Assembly: GCA_032718475.1 (NCBI GenBank)
Contig: JAUCBJ010006713.1
Location: forward strand, 1-64,000
Source of the DNA: Nemertoderma westbladi
Taxonomy: Eukaryota; Xenacoelomorpha; Nemertodermatida; Nemertodermatidae
Direction of reading: 5' to 3'
Length of the DNA stretch: 64,000 nucleotides
Each line of letters opens with the position of its first letter. Position 1 is the stretch's first letter. The notes under the pieces were generated by a model, which saw nothing but the letters and a program-made list of their open reading frames with translations, did not search any database and was not told where the DNA came from. A program made the position numbers and the translations under genes. Shown here piece by piece: positions 1 through 10,586 of the stretch.

Positions 1-1699
1 GGAAATAAAACCGACAGAAATAGGTAAAATCTCAATAAAAATTCAGGGCTGCAGTCCCTGATTAAGTACTAAGACCTACCAGTATACAATAATCAAATCG
101 AATAATACTAAATGTACTTGTACAGCAGTACCGGTACCGGTGATGACAGTTAGGCCTACTGACCTACAAAGTACCGGTTCAGTTTTACCAGTCACTACGG
201 TAGTTTGCAACCTTATTGCCTACTGCAATAAGATTATAAACTGTTACTGTTCGAAAGAACAGTATTAAACTATATTTAATGCTTACACTGCAATACAAGT
301 AAACTGTTACTGTTCGCGCTTTTGAAGACCTTTAGCAGTTTAACCTGCCAAAATTTATATGTCTTTTCGTTAATTAAAACCACTTTAGCATACGACAATA
401 ATTTATGCTAATACGCAAAACATTAGCCGAAATCAGCCCATGCGCGATCATTCACCCGATGGATCTACACCCGGGAGACTGAATTCGGATGCTTGAATTG
501 TATTATTACAGTGTAAGGTTGTAGTGTATACCTAATGTATTATTCGATAGATCGTTAATAATTAATCTCTGACAGATATTATTGGCTTTCGGGAAATATT
601 AACAGTTCCTTTAGGACGTGGCGCTTTACCTATTTAAACAGAACTAAGACTTATACTAAACGCAACGATACTGCTGCTGATTAAAGTATAAAACGTATTC
701 TTTAGGAAATACTTTGTTACCAATCACAATCATACACACTATTCTGCCGACAGTCAGTATATTTGATCACACATAAAGAGAGCAGTAATTGACTCGCGTA
801 GGGTCTGCTAAATAACATTGGATTCAATACACACCACATTAATATAAATCGCAATTGTTATATATAGCCGGTCTCTCTAACCTGTAGTGTTATCAAGAAA
901 ATTGGGAATTGGGTGATTTATCCGTATTATCCAAATAGCAATATTTCCATCAACAAATATTTACAATTAATAACTGACGGTAAAATAACAGTACAAACAA
1001 TATGATTAATGAGTTAGTGAATGATTAAGTCAGGTGACACCGCCGGTAACAGTTTATACTTTCGATAATTCAAGCAGTTCTGCAGTTCACGGTACAGCAG
1101 TATCTATCCAAAAATGCCGGTGTTTCTGGCTTAGACAGCAATAACAACAAAAGTGACAACTCTCTCTCTCTCTCCCGTCAGAAGGTAACACTCTCCATGA
1201 TTTCCAGGAAAGCTACACGTCGACAGGAAAAACCGCCCTGATTGGCCCAAGCCAAACAAAGAACCACGCTGCCAATGGCTGTTTCCATGTCAGCAACCAG
1301 CTGCTAGATGTCGTAATATGAATCATCACGGCTAAGCTGTGAAAGGTGGTTTGTGCATTACAAGTTTTTGTCTTACCATGTCCGCTAAAACACGTATATA
1401 GCAGAATGATTTTTATGTCCGTTAAAACACCTGTAAAGGTACCTTGCGGGCGAGGGGAATATATATACAGTTAGAAAACCTTTTTTAGAGTATTCCAGCG
1501 CCGGGGGGGGAACTGGCCAGCCAAGGCAAACGTATCAGTTATCCCACAAAAGCTTTTACAGGCAGAATCCCGATTATTATTATTTACCGGAATGCTAATA
1601 GTAATACTCAAATCCGGTATCTGGAAGTTTAGATAGGCCAAATCTTAATGTACCGGTATCTTATGATAATAGGCCAAGTTATGTAGGCTTACCTAACAG
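1..1699. other. Non-coding AT-rich DNA
   Basis: No open frame of interest and no recognisable gene. A short CT microsatellite lies at 1161-1174. The overlapping palindromes ACCGGT and GGTACC occur near 129-142, as elsewhere in the window. I see nothing else that I can support. Confidence 0.6.
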
Positions 1700-1702
1700 C
1701 TG

Positions 1703-3231
1703 GGGTGGGTTGATGGACGCGCTATTAGTGGAAATGCGCTATTAGGATTAAAAGGGCTATTAGCACTAATACAGTAATAGTGCTATTAGTAAATAGCGAC
1801 TTTAAAAAGCGTTGCCTGAAACATTATTAATAGCCCTTTTTACTAATAGGATCATTAGTGCTAATAGGGCTTTAATAGCGCTATTAGTAATTAAATAATA
1901 ATTAATACCATCTCATCACTATAGCTCATCACTATTTCTAGAATTCAAGTTTGAGTATTAAATATTAATTGTAAAAAATAATAAAGGCCCGCAAGTAGTC
2001 CATTCAATCTAGGAAAAGAAGGGGAAAACGTGTAAACAAAAACTAATTTGCTAAAACTAAACTCCTTAACTTAAAACTAAAACTTTTATAACGCAATGAC
2101 AGAGATATACTTTTGCGTTTATAAATTGATTTATTTATTTACATAATTTCATACAAATTATATGTACTGTATGTATTACGGTCCTACAGTATTCGATCTG
2201 CGTTCGAATTAGAAATGTAGAAAATGTGATTAGAAAATAAATTTTTCTGTCACTAAAATGTATGATAGGAAGGAAATATATTTTGGGTCTTATGCTAAAT
2301 ATACGAATGAGACTCTCATTATACTACATACTAACTTAGACATTAAGATGGCGAAAAGAAATAGAAAGCCAGCATGGAATGACAAAGAACGAGCCCGTCT
2401 AGTGGAATGCGTTAGACCACCCCACGTCAATAAATAGTATAATAAAAGTAAAAAGTTGAATTAATAAATAAATATTAATTATGTATTAATTAATCATATC
2501 TCTTAAAATCGTCGCGAATGATATCTGAAATGTCTATAATAGCTGATTTATCAAACCGAAACCTTTGTCACTGAAAACCTCAAATGCAAAAATGGGTTGT
2601 TTTTACTTCTTAATACGCGCTCACGATTTAACTGCATTTGCGTTATGTTGTCAAGCATCAACATCAAATGCACTGTCATAATAAAAAATAAACTTGCTTG
2701 TGTAAGATACCGAAATAAAAACATTAAATAATACGAAATAATATATTTCTAGAATCTAATTAGTGTAATATACCGCCATGGAGTCAACCCTCTACGTTTT
2801 TTGGACTTCGTAGCTTTAAGTCACTTTTAGTGATCATTATAACTTCTAATATTGGTTCTAGTATAGGCCTAGTAAGATTATTCTAGAATATATTTGACAT
2901 TAAACATTGATGTATTCATTGTTCTAGAACAAATGTGGCCACAAAAAATTACACGATATTAATGATGTTATGGTACAAAAATATATAATGCATTATTGTT
3001 ATAGCCTTTAATAGCAATTAAAAGATGCTTCGAAGTAATTTTTAACCCCTATTAGTGGCTCCATAGAAAATAATTGTCTTACTAAAAGCGCTTTTATCAG
3101 TTTAGCAGACTAAAAGTGCTTTTAGGTTAAAAGGGTGTCAAGCAACCTTATTAAGCTAATAGCGTTATTTAAAGTTTTTTAAAAGCGCTTTTAACTAATA
3201 GGGTTTAAGTAGGGCGTCCAGCAACCCACCC
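1703..3231. mobile_element. PIF/Harbinger-like DNA transposon, non-autonomous
   Basis: The ends are inverted: GGGTGGGTTGATGGACGC at 1703-1720 and its near-complement at 3214-3231 (GCGTCCAGCAACCCACCC). CTG lies directly outside each end (1700-1702 and 3232-3234), giving a 3-bp target duplication. Subterminal blocks rich in GCTATTAG and AAAAGCGCTTTT lie inside both ends (1721-1890 and 3045-3205). Harbinger elements make 3-bp duplications, and a CWG target is described for the zebrafish family. A short Myb-like reading frame inside (2348-2437) fits this superfamily. No transposase is visible, so the copy is internally deleted or non-autonomous. The TIR and duplication are seen; the superfamily is inferred. 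Confidence 0.6.
2348..2437 (+). pseudogene. Remnant of a Myb/SANT-like ORF in the Harbinger-like element
   Basis: A 29-codon frame starts at ATG 2348 with a basic run (MAKRNRKPAWNDKERARL) and ends at TAG 2435-2437. The W-x-D-x-E-R-x-x-L pattern resembles the first helix of the Myb-like DNA-binding protein that Harbinger transposons encode beside their transposase. Only this first part survives; the next bases are AT-rich and non-coding. It could be chance, but its position inside a Harbinger-type TIR pair makes a remnant likelier. Confidence 0.35.
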
Positions 3232-3410
3232 CTGAACTGCTGGATGCCTACTGTTCAGCTGGTAATCATACATGTAGCCCTGCTGATGTCGGTCAAAATC
3301 AACATCAGTCTATACTATAAACCACCCTATACCATCCGAATTAAATCAAAATATCGGTATCCAATATGAACCTACATGAATCCTACATGTTATGAATTGA
3401 ATTCTCCTAC
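3232..3410. other. Short non-coding spacer
   Basis: Lies between the Harbinger-like element and the retrotransposon. CTACATGAAT-like motifs recur at about 3372-3417 just before the first reading frame. No target duplication for the downstream retrotransposon was found. Confidence 0.4.
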
Positions 3411-3572
3411 ATGAATGAGACATTTTATTTCGATCGCGATCTGTCTGCTTTTGAAAGAGAAAGAGCATTCAAAGCCCGCCAACGGAGACGTGAATTGCGT
3501 TTGAGACACCAACAACAATGCACAACCAGCAATGCAACGGCTGATTGTGACACGGCTTCGGCATTGGATTGA
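3411..3572 (+). CDS. Leader reading frame of the CR1-group element
   Basis: This 53-codon frame starts at ATG 3411 and encodes a strongly basic, Arg/Glu/Gln-rich peptide (about residues 10-35). It is in the same phase as the main ORF and is separated from it by TGA at 3570-3572, six nucleotides before the next ATG. The simplest reading is that one longer N-terminal region was interrupted by a nonsense change, or that TGA separates a leader peptide from the main product. No zinc knuckle or RRM is visible. Confidence 0.35.
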   Translation: MNETFYFDRDLSAFERERAFKARQRRRELRLRHQQQCTTSNATADCDTASALD

Positions 3573-3578
3573 CCATCA

Positions 3579-6500
3579 ATGCTGAGGGCATTACCCGTGC
3601 CCACACGAATCCTGACAGTGTCGCCTGGGCCTATGCAGACCCGGGCAGCAACCCCAGCACCCACACCCACACGGACCATGACAGTGTTGCCCACGCCCAT
3701 GCGGAACCGGGCAGCAGCCTCAGCGCCCACACGGACCCTGACAGTGTCGCCTGCGCCCATACGGACCCTGGCAGCAGCCCCAGCGCCCATACGAACCCCG
3801 ACAGTGTCGCCCGGGCCTAGGCGGACCTGGGCAGCAGCCCCAGCGCTCTCACAGACCCTGACAGTGTTGACCGCGCCCATGCGGACCTGGACAGCAACCA
3901 CTGCGCCCACACGAACCCCGACAGTGTCGCATGCGCCCACGTGGACCAGGGCAGCAGCCCCAGCACACATGCCGCGGATCCAGGCAGCAGCCCCAGTGCC
4001 CACAACAACCCCGCAAGTGTCGCCCAAGCCCATGCGGACCCGGGTAGCAACTGCAGCACCCACACGGGTCCCTGCAGAGTCTTCTACACCAATACAAACC
4101 CACCACGATGATTTCAGGATGTTTAATTGTTCAGGAATGCATATTTCCCACCAAAATATACAAAGCTTATTGCCAAAAATAGACGAACTAAAAATAATCC
4201 TACATGAGGCTCCAATTGATATTTTAACCCTATCAGAGACTTGGCTCGATGATACCATCACCGATGAAGAGATACATATCCCAGGATACAAAGAACCTCT
4301 TCGGCGTGATCGAAACCGCCATGGAGGAGGTGTAGCCATTTATGTTTCTGAAATGTGGAATTACTCTCTGTGTACTGAAATTAATGATAATCTAGATAGT
4401 GAGGAGGGTCTGTTTTGTAAGATATATCTTCCACATACTAAACCCATTCTGATTGGATCTGTTTATAACCCACAAGATGCACATGCTAGCACATTCTACC
4501 GCAAATTGGAGACTGCTATTGGAGATACTAAAAACTATAATGAGATTTATGTACTTGGTGATACAAACACAGACACAACTGAAACAAAATGTTCAAAGGG
4601 CAAAAAACAATGTGGATTATCGTGTTCAACATTATCACAACGGACATTCTGCAATTCAATGGGATTTCAACAAATCATTAACAAACCAACCAGAGTAACG
4701 TCAACAACATCTTCCATATTAGACCATATATTTGTATCAAGCAAACAACTAGTATATGGGTCTGGAGTAATACATACGGGACTCAGTGATCATTATATGG
4801 TGTATATGACACGGAAAAGGTCAAAGTTAAAGAAAGCAGTGCATACCTATCGTATGTGTAGGTCTTTTAAAGAGTATACAAAGGAGACAGTCTCTTCAAT
4901 GATTCGATTTAACCATATCATTCAACATATAAGACAAGAAAAGGACGTGGAAAATGTATCTTCAGCTATAGTAAATGTATTGTCGGCAACCCTAGATAAA
5001 GTTGCGCCTAAACGATCTGTGCGGATACGAGTGGACTCACAACCCTGGATCAATCCGGAAATATTGCACAGTATTGCAGCAAAGAATAATGCACTAAAAA
5101 GTTTCCACAGGAATCCAACAAAAGTCAACGAACTGCATTACAAGGAACTTTTATATTCGAATAGATCTACAATTAAAACTGCTAAGTCTAATTACATAAG
5201 AGAGAAACTGAATGCGTATTGCAATGACCCAAAAAAACTCTGGAAGGAATTGAAATCTCTTGGAGGATCCTCGAAAAAAGCGCAGGCCAAAGGAGTTAAT
5301 AGCTTACAAATAGGAGGCAAGCTAGTTACAGACGAACTTGTAATTGCAGAGGAATTCAATAAGTATTTTACTACCATAGCTGATGAACTTGTAAACAGAC
5401 TTCCACCGAGTAAAGGAGTTTATGACCTTGCTGCTGTCAAGAACTATTACAGACACAAAGGCTTCCACAATAATACTTTTAGTTTACATAAGGTTAATAC
5501 AACTGAAATATTAGAAATTTTAAATAACTTGAAAATTGATAAGAGTGCTGGAATTGATGACCTACCGCCCCGATATATTAAAGACATTGCAAAGGATATA
5601 GCTGAACCCCTGACACACCTGATTAATGAATCAATTGACACATCAACATACCCCTCCTTATTTAAATTGGCCAAGGTAATACCAAGTTACAAAGCGGAAA
5701 CAAAGTTGGATAAAGAGAATTACAGACCTCTGTCACTCCTAACAATCTTATCAAAGGTCATTGACCAACCAATATACCTACAGGTCTATAATTACGTTGA
5801 AACTTATAAAATATTAGACCCCCTACAATCAGGATACAGGAAAGGATTTTCAGTGGAGACCTGCATGATGTATCTCAATAACTATATTAAAGAAGCTGTA
5901 GAAGAAGGCAAAGTAACAGGAGTGGTATTCATAGACCTTCGGAAAGCGTTTGACACGGTGGATCATGATATACTCCTCTCAAAGCTGAGTTTCATTGGTT
6001 TCTCGGACCCAACAGTTGCATGGTTTAAGTCATACCTGAGTGGTCGGCGTCAAGTTGTCTGTATCAGAGGTACACTCTCGTCTGTCAGAGAGCTAATAAA
6101 GCGGGGTGTCCCGCAGGGTGGAATACTGTCGGTTCTTTTATTCTTGATATATGTGAATGATCTAGACATAGTCTTAACCTCTCCCACGGATGTAAAGCGG
6201 TCATTGAAAGAGCCCAATGGTGACCATTCACGTACAGATGCAATATCCTCTGATGCATGTGTATCTCTAAAGCTAGCTGATGACTCAAACTTACTAGCCA
6301 AACATGACAATGCAGGAGCCTTATCTGTTGTGCTTTCTAGGACGTTGATCAACATTTATAACTGGGCGACAGACAACAGGTTAAGCTTAAATTTCAAAAA
6401 AACAAAATCTATCATATTCGGAACACATCAACGACTGGCAACAAGTGATGAGTTAAACGTTGTATGTAATACTATTCAAATAGAACAAGTGAAAACCATC

Positions 6501-6614
6501 AAATATCTTGGCTGTCACCTTGATATGGATCTATCTGGAAATTCCATGGCAACGCAAGTTATAAAAAGGGTAACAAAAACCTCAGATTTCTATACAGACA
6601 GGGGGCTGTTCTGA
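3579..6614 (+). CDS. Endonuclease/reverse transcriptase of the CR1-group element (3'-frameshifted)
   Basis: Replication protein of a non-LTR retrotransposon: it nicks the target and reverse-transcribes the element RNA there. Residues 1-165 are a Pro/Thr/Ala-rich repeat encoded by a 60-bp minisatellite. An AP-type endonuclease follows from about residue 181, with SETWLDD (about 219), GDTNTD (about 328) and GLSDHY (about 402). The reverse transcriptase has FIDLRKAFDTVDHD from residue 784, GVPQGGIL, and the catalytic pair in L-A-D-D at 899-902. Leucine replaces the usual Y/F before A-D-D, and the segment between GVPQG and this motif is some 25 residues longer than in relatives. The frame ends early at 6612-6614 through an indel near 6600; homology continues in other frames. 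The ATG at 3579 is the first in frame after the TGA at 3570. The copy is probably inactive. Confidence 0.8.
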   Translation: MLRALPVPTRILTVSPGPMQTRAATPAPTPTRTMTVLPTPMRNRAAASAPTRTLTVSPAPIRTLAAAPAPIRTPTVSPGPRRTWAAAPALSQTLTVLTAPMRTWTATTAPTRTPTVSHAPTWTRAAAPAHMPRIQAAAPVPTTTPQVSPKPMRTRVATAAPTRVPAESSTPIQTHHDDFRMFNCSGMHISHQNIQSLLPKIDELKIILHEAPIDILTLSETWLDDTITDEEIHIPGYKEPLRRDRNRHGGGVAIYVSEMWNYSLCTEINDNLDSEEGLFCKIYLPHTKPILIGSVYNPQDAHASTFYRKLETAIGDTKNYNEIYVLGDTNTDTTETKCSKGKKQCGLSCSTLSQRTFCNSMGFQQIINKPTRVTSTTSSILDHIFVSSKQLVYGSGVIHTGLSDHYMVYMTRKRSKLKKAVHTYRMCRSFKEYTKETVSSMIRFNHIIQHIRQEKDVENVSSAIVNVLSATLDKVAPKRSVRIRVDSQPWINPEILHSIAAKNNALKSFHRNPTKVNELHYKELLYSNRSTIKTAKSNYIREKLNAYCNDPKKLWKELKSLGGSSKKAQAKGVNSLQIGGKLVTDELVIAEEFNKYFTTIADELVNRLPPSKGVYDLAAVKNYYRHKGFHNNTFSLHKVNTTEILEILNNLKIDKSAGIDDLPPRYIKDIAKDIAEPLTHLINESIDTSTYPSLFKLAKVIPSYKAETKLDKENYRPLSLLTILSKVIDQPIYLQVYNYVETYKILDPLQSGYRKGFSVETCMMYLNNYIKEAVEEGKVTGVVFIDLRKAFDTVDHDILLSKLSFIGFSDPTVAWFKSYLSGRRQVVCIRGTLSSVRELIKRGVPQGGILSVLLFLIYVNDLDIVLTSPTDVKRSLKEPNGDHSRTDAISSDACVSLKLADDSNLLAKHDNAGALSVVLSRTLINIYNWATDNRLSLNFKKTKSIIFGTHQRLATSDELNVVCNTIQIEQVKTIKYLGCHLDMDLSGNSMATQVIKRVTKTSDFYTDRGLF
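3590..4060 (+). repeat. 60-bp minisatellite inside the retrotransposon ORF
   Basis: GACAGTGT recurs at 3614, 3680, 3740, 3800, 3860 and 3920, so the unit is 60 bp (one spacing is 66). Because 60 is a multiple of three, several plus-strand frames and minus-strand frames stay open through the array, producing spurious overlapping reading frames. In the retrotransposon frame it encodes degenerate 20-residue Pro/Thr/Ala units. Confidence 0.85.
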
Positions 6615-7117
6615 AGTCAGGCTTCAGGGGGGCCAACTATGTAATACAATTATCCAACCGCATCTAGACTGTTGCCTCGTGCTGGTATCCAAGTACATCG
6701 AAGAGATTGAGAGACCAGCTACAAGCATTACAACGTAAATGTTTACATAGTCGAACTCATATATCTAGCGAACATTACAACGAATTATCATGGTTACCTA
6801 TAGAATGGCGCATAAAGCAGCTCATAGCATCTCATATGTACCGGATCACGCGGACCCTATCACCCCCATACTTATCCTCACTCGTGCAATTCAACTCGAT
6901 CTCCATGAACCTCCGTGGCGGCAGCACACACGCAGTCGTCCTATCGCGGCACACGGCAACGGGCTGTGAGTGCTTCTCATATATGGGTCCATCCATATGG
7001 AACGCGCTGCCACCAGACATACGTAATGCCCTTTCTGTAGAGTCTTTTAAGCACCAGGTTAAACAACACTTTTTGAGTCAAGTAGTGCAGTATGAACATT
7101 CAATCTGGCAATTGTAA
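6615..7117 (+). pseudogene. Frameshifted C-terminal module of the CR1-group element
   Basis: After the stop at 6614, similarity to the C-terminal region of CR1-group proteins continues in shifted frames, with apparent indels near 6600, 6640 and 6690, and is open in one frame from 6707 to 7117. That part includes LSWLPIEWRIK and SIWNALPPDIRNALS followed by a FKHQVKQHF-like end, the usual terminus after thumb/connection. The changes mark this copy as decayed. The stop at 7117 is probably the original end, because the DNA becomes AT-rich immediately after it. Confidence 0.75.
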
Positions 7118-8070
7118 ATATTATTCAGTTATTCGGCAGTTTTATCAGTGATCTACACAGAATGTATTTGTCTGACATTTCAAAAATTTATTTTTATTTT
7201 TTAGTTCAATTGTAATTTATTAACATATTTAGCGTTGCAAATAATATAGATACTGCAGTCACCAGACGGTTTTTTTTAGCCAAATTGTAATGTTTTCTTA
7301 TTTATTTTATTAATTTTGGATTCGGTATGGGGTTTTAAGATACTGTGGATTAAATACATTAACTATTTTCCAGTCTGAATGCTTGGTGCTTATTTTATTT
7401 TATTTTATTAATTTATATTTATTTTAATTGAACTTACTTCTAGGTTTTGGTGTTCCATATTCGCCTGTTTCACTCTTTTTTTCTATCGCGCCAATTTTTA
7501 GTCTAAATAATTAATTTTACTTCATGTGTTGTCTATCGCGCACTTTTTAACACTAATTTTAATTCACTTTTTTATATTGTACGCATTCTTAAATATTTAA
7601 TTTTAATTTATAAATAAATTTATGTAATTCCTACTTATACCCTCAAAATGTTGTGATTTTATTTACTGCACATACAGGACTTCCCACTATGTTTAATACC
7701 CGATTGTTCTTAAGCTAATATTTACTAGCTAGTTGTAATACCATTCGGATATTTTATCAAATTAATTTGTTATTTTTAAGTAATTTACACGCTGCGCTCA
7801 CTTTAATGCTGTGCTTTTTAAAGGGACCTCCATGGAAACGAGGTTTATCCTCATGGAGCTATCCCTAACATTGTATGTCTACAAGATAATCTATATTTTA
7901 TTTATGAACTATGCACTAGGCACTATTTCTTTTTTTAAATTATAATATTATCTAGTCGATTCCAAATTATGCCGGTTATTAGTGTATTATGTTATGTTTT
8001 ATATGTCTTACATTTTATATGGCTTATGTACAATGTTAATAAAAAAACTTCAAACTTCAAACTTCAACCA
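7118..8070 (+). other. 3' UTR and tail of the CR1-group element
   Basis: AT-rich and non-coding, ending in AATAAAAAAACTTCAA and three ACTTCAA repeats (8047-8068). The tandem tail probably marks the site where reverse transcription began. Confidence 0.6.
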
Positions 8071-8182
8071 AGGTATGGCTATGGGACACCATGGAGCAGT
8101 AGGCCTACCGGTAACCAAAGCCATTTAAACCCCAGAACCGGGAATTTCTACCCGGCCCCATTGGCAGATTGGCGAAGTAGGA

Positions 8183-8710
8183 ATGCCAGATGGCCAATAT
8201 AAATACAAAAACCGTAGCGAAGGGAGTGAAACTGGTTTCGTTCCACCTATTTGGAAATCGGCTATAGTTACCCCTTTAGTAAAGAAACCCAAACTAGACT
8301 TCTTGGTATTAAACAACAATCGCACAATCAGCGGCCTGCCATTCGTTTCCAAGGTTACAGAACGAGCAGTCCTCTCTCAAGTTAACCCACACTCTAAGTC
8401 TCATAGCCATCAACACAACCTCCAATCAGCTTACCGCCCTAATCACAGCACAGAAACAGCCCTTCTAAAGGTTCAATCCGACATTTTAAAAAACATGGAC
8501 AACCAATCGGTAACACTTTTAGTACTACTGGACCTAAGTGCAGCTTTTGACACCGTCGACCATACAAGATTACTTAACCTATTAAACTCGAATTGTGGTA
8601 ACTGTGGTTATTGCTATGATTGGTTCAAATCGTTCCTATCCAGACGCACGCAACGAGTTTCTTTTAATGGTGCTCTATCACATTCAAAAGACTTGGGTTT
8701 TGGCTTCCCC
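8183..8710 (+). pseudogene. Second CR1-group reverse-transcriptase fragment, 5' part
   Basis: An open stretch of RT homology from about 8200: VPPIWKSAIVTPL, NLQSAYRPNHSTETALL and LDLSAAFDTVDHTRLL (fingers/palm, first catalytic Asp). The sequence breaks at 8711 in the region that should lead into the conserved VPQGS segment, where a minus-strand RTE-like fragment is inserted. It resumes beyond about 9429. It differs clearly from the copy at 3411-8070, so it is another family. The endonuclease part is absent: the copy is 5'-truncated. Confidence 0.75.
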
Positions 8711-9428
8711 CTACTACTACTACTAGGATCGGCATGCTGCTTTGCAGCTGCATTATTAAGAATGCTGTGCCGGCTTGTCAACAAAATTGCACCGCCACAA
8801 CTCCCTATCACCCATGACATTTGCTCGATCATCCGCATCTTCAAGGCCAGTGTCCTTTAAGATGCGTCTCAAGAAAGTCATGGGCTGTCCACCATGCTTA
8901 TTCACTCCATGAGGCTGCCAAAGTACAAGATTATGCACTGGCTGGTCCTCACGGCGAAAGCAATGTCCTGCAAAGCGGAGGCGATTTTGTTCTATTGTCA
9001 AGCTTGGGAGAACCAATGAGACACCTCCAATGTTATATAGTGTCTGGTTGGAGATGTGTGCATTGTACTTGACACAATGAACCCGGCGTAGCATTCTTGT
9101 GAATGTGCCATCCAGAGATTTGGTGTCCTCAGCAGTTAGAGCCCAGCATGGACTCCCGTTGAGGAGTACTGGAACTACTGCTGCTCTAAATAATCGGACC
9201 TTAAGTTTCCGATTATTTCTCGATGACTTCCAAATCCTGGAAAGCCTATTCAAGGCTGCCCATGCCTTTCCCTTACGTATTCGAAGGTCCACACCTGACT
9301 TCCGGATCCATGATCCCAGGTAACAGAAGTCGTCGACATGCTCAAGCATACCATCCTTTGAGCTTATGCTCATCCGATCAGAGACTTGCTGAGGACTTTC
9401 GAAGTTAACTGTCAAATTTTTTTTTTCC
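8711..9428 (-). mobile_element. RTE-like LINE fragment nested in the CR1-group copy
   Basis: A 5'-truncated minus-strand LINE 3' end. The frame at 9415-8756 (219 codons) has VDDFCYLGSWI, LRIRKGKAWAALNRL, LLNGSPCWALT, LRFAGHCFRREDQPV and a final W-R-x-N-F-V-D-K-P block, the pattern of the C-terminal region of RTE-like proteins. Its 3' end is a (TAG)n tail, seen on the plus strand as CTACTACTACTAC at 8711. Imperfect GGNTCCCCC-like sequences flank it on both sides (about 8702-8710 and 9431-9439), a plausible target duplication. A second, shorter copy of the same 3' end lies at 62481-62751. Confidence 0.75.
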
Positions 9429-10205
9429 CAGGGTCCCCCCAGGGTTCATGTTCCGCGTGTTATTTATTTTCTCATTACGCTAGTCCAATATTCGAAGTTG
9501 TCGAACGCCACCTGCCAGTCGCTGCGCACGGTTTCGCTGACGATCACCAGATGTACAAAGCCTTCCAGCCAATAGCGGGGTGCGATGAACAGTCGGCCCT
9601 CAATACAATGGCTGATTGTATCAATGACATTCGGAACTGGATGTTAGTAAACAAATTAAAACTTAATGATGACAAAACCGAATTCATAATTATTGGTACA
9701 CGTGCTCAACTCTCCAAAATAAATATAACATCTATTAACGTCGGTACCTTTACAATAAACCATGCGGACTCAGTGAAGAATCTTGGAGCCTGGTTTGACT
9801 CATATGACTATGGGGAAATTCATAAACAAAACCTGCAGCGCCGCGTTTTATCATCTTCATAATATTCGATCAATTCGGCAGTTCCTCGATACTAAATCCG
9901 CCAACACTATTGTCCACGATCTCATAACCAGTCGATTGGACTATTGCAACAGTTTACTTTATAACGCCTTTTACTTTAATACTTTTTTAACCAACTCCAT
10001 AAACTTCAGCGAGTCCAGAATGCCGCTGCTCGCCTAATAAGGTCAGTGGCAAAATTCGACCATATTACACCGACTCTATGAGAGTTACACTGGTTGCCAG
10101 TCAAGCTACGCACCGCATATAAAATTATCTTAGCTAACTTTCAAAGCCCTCAATAACCGAGCGCTGGTCTACATAACGGAAATGATCACGCTGCAGCACC
10201 ATGAC
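9429..10205 (+). pseudogene. Second CR1-group reverse-transcriptase fragment, 3' part
   Basis: Homology resumes with GSPQGSC, then HGFADDHQMYKAF carrying the catalytic F-A-D-D, then IRNWMLVNKLKLNDDKTEFI and VKNLGAWFDS. Beyond 9862 the frame is shifted, and fragments of the C-terminal module can be followed to about 10205 (LITSRLDYCNSLLY, then a LHWLPVKLRTAYKI-like region). No 3' tail was recognised. Together with 8183-8710 it is one copy split by the RTE-like insertion. Confidence 0.7.
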
Positions 10206-10375
10206 GTCACCTTCAAAGCAGAACCCCCTAAGTCGATTTTTGATGTTCTGAGATAATCGATAAAAACTGTTTATTTTTTAGAGAGATGCCTCAGTTTACT
10301 TGTTATTGTGTTTTTTGACAACTAAATATATATAGAATTCATATAACTAAACTTTCAATTTGATTTAGAATCACC
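10206..10375. other. Non-coding spacer
   Basis: Lies between the CR1-group fragment and the inverted-repeat element; nothing recognised. Confidence 0.4.
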
Positions 10376-10586
10376 TTTGAAATATATAGCGGTTTTTTTG
10401 TAAAAATCCTGACTGTGACTGGGTGTTTTGCCAAAACAAGGGGGAACACCATTTTCTGGTATTATCCCGATAGGGATATCCTAATACGATAGTTGCGGGG
10501 TATTGCCTAGAAAACAAGTTATCCTCAATTTGGCAAAACACCATAAGTCCGATTTTTTTTACAAAAAACACGCAAAATATATCAAA
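10376..10586. mobile_element. Short inverted-repeat (MITE-like) element
   Basis: About 55-60 bp at each end are imperfect inverted repeats: the left arm contains TTTGAAATATATAGCG, TTTTTTTGTAAAAATC and GGGTGTTTTGCCAAA. The right arm repeats these in reverse (TTTGGCAAAACACC, TTTTTTTTACAAAAAA, CGCAAAATATATCAAA). About 90 bp of unique DNA lie between. No clear target duplication, so the superfamily is unknown. Confidence 0.55.

Larger units (their letters stand above)
3411..8070 (+). mobile_element. CR1-group non-LTR retrotransposon, nearly full length
   Basis: Order on the plus strand: short leader frame (3411-3572), main frame with AP-like endonuclease and reverse transcriptase (3579-6614), frameshifted C-terminal part (to 7117), AT-rich 3' UTR, and a terminal (ACTTCAA)n tail at 8047-8068. 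A short microsatellite tail instead of poly(A), and the C-terminal module with a WNALPPDIR-type motif, are typical of the CR1/L2/Rex group. I found no clean target-site duplication, so the 5' boundary is approximate. Confidence 0.8.

Noticed and set aside
3425-4339. 304-codon minus-strand frame
   Set aside because: Antisense shadow of the 60-bp minisatellite and the start of the CR1-group endonuclease.
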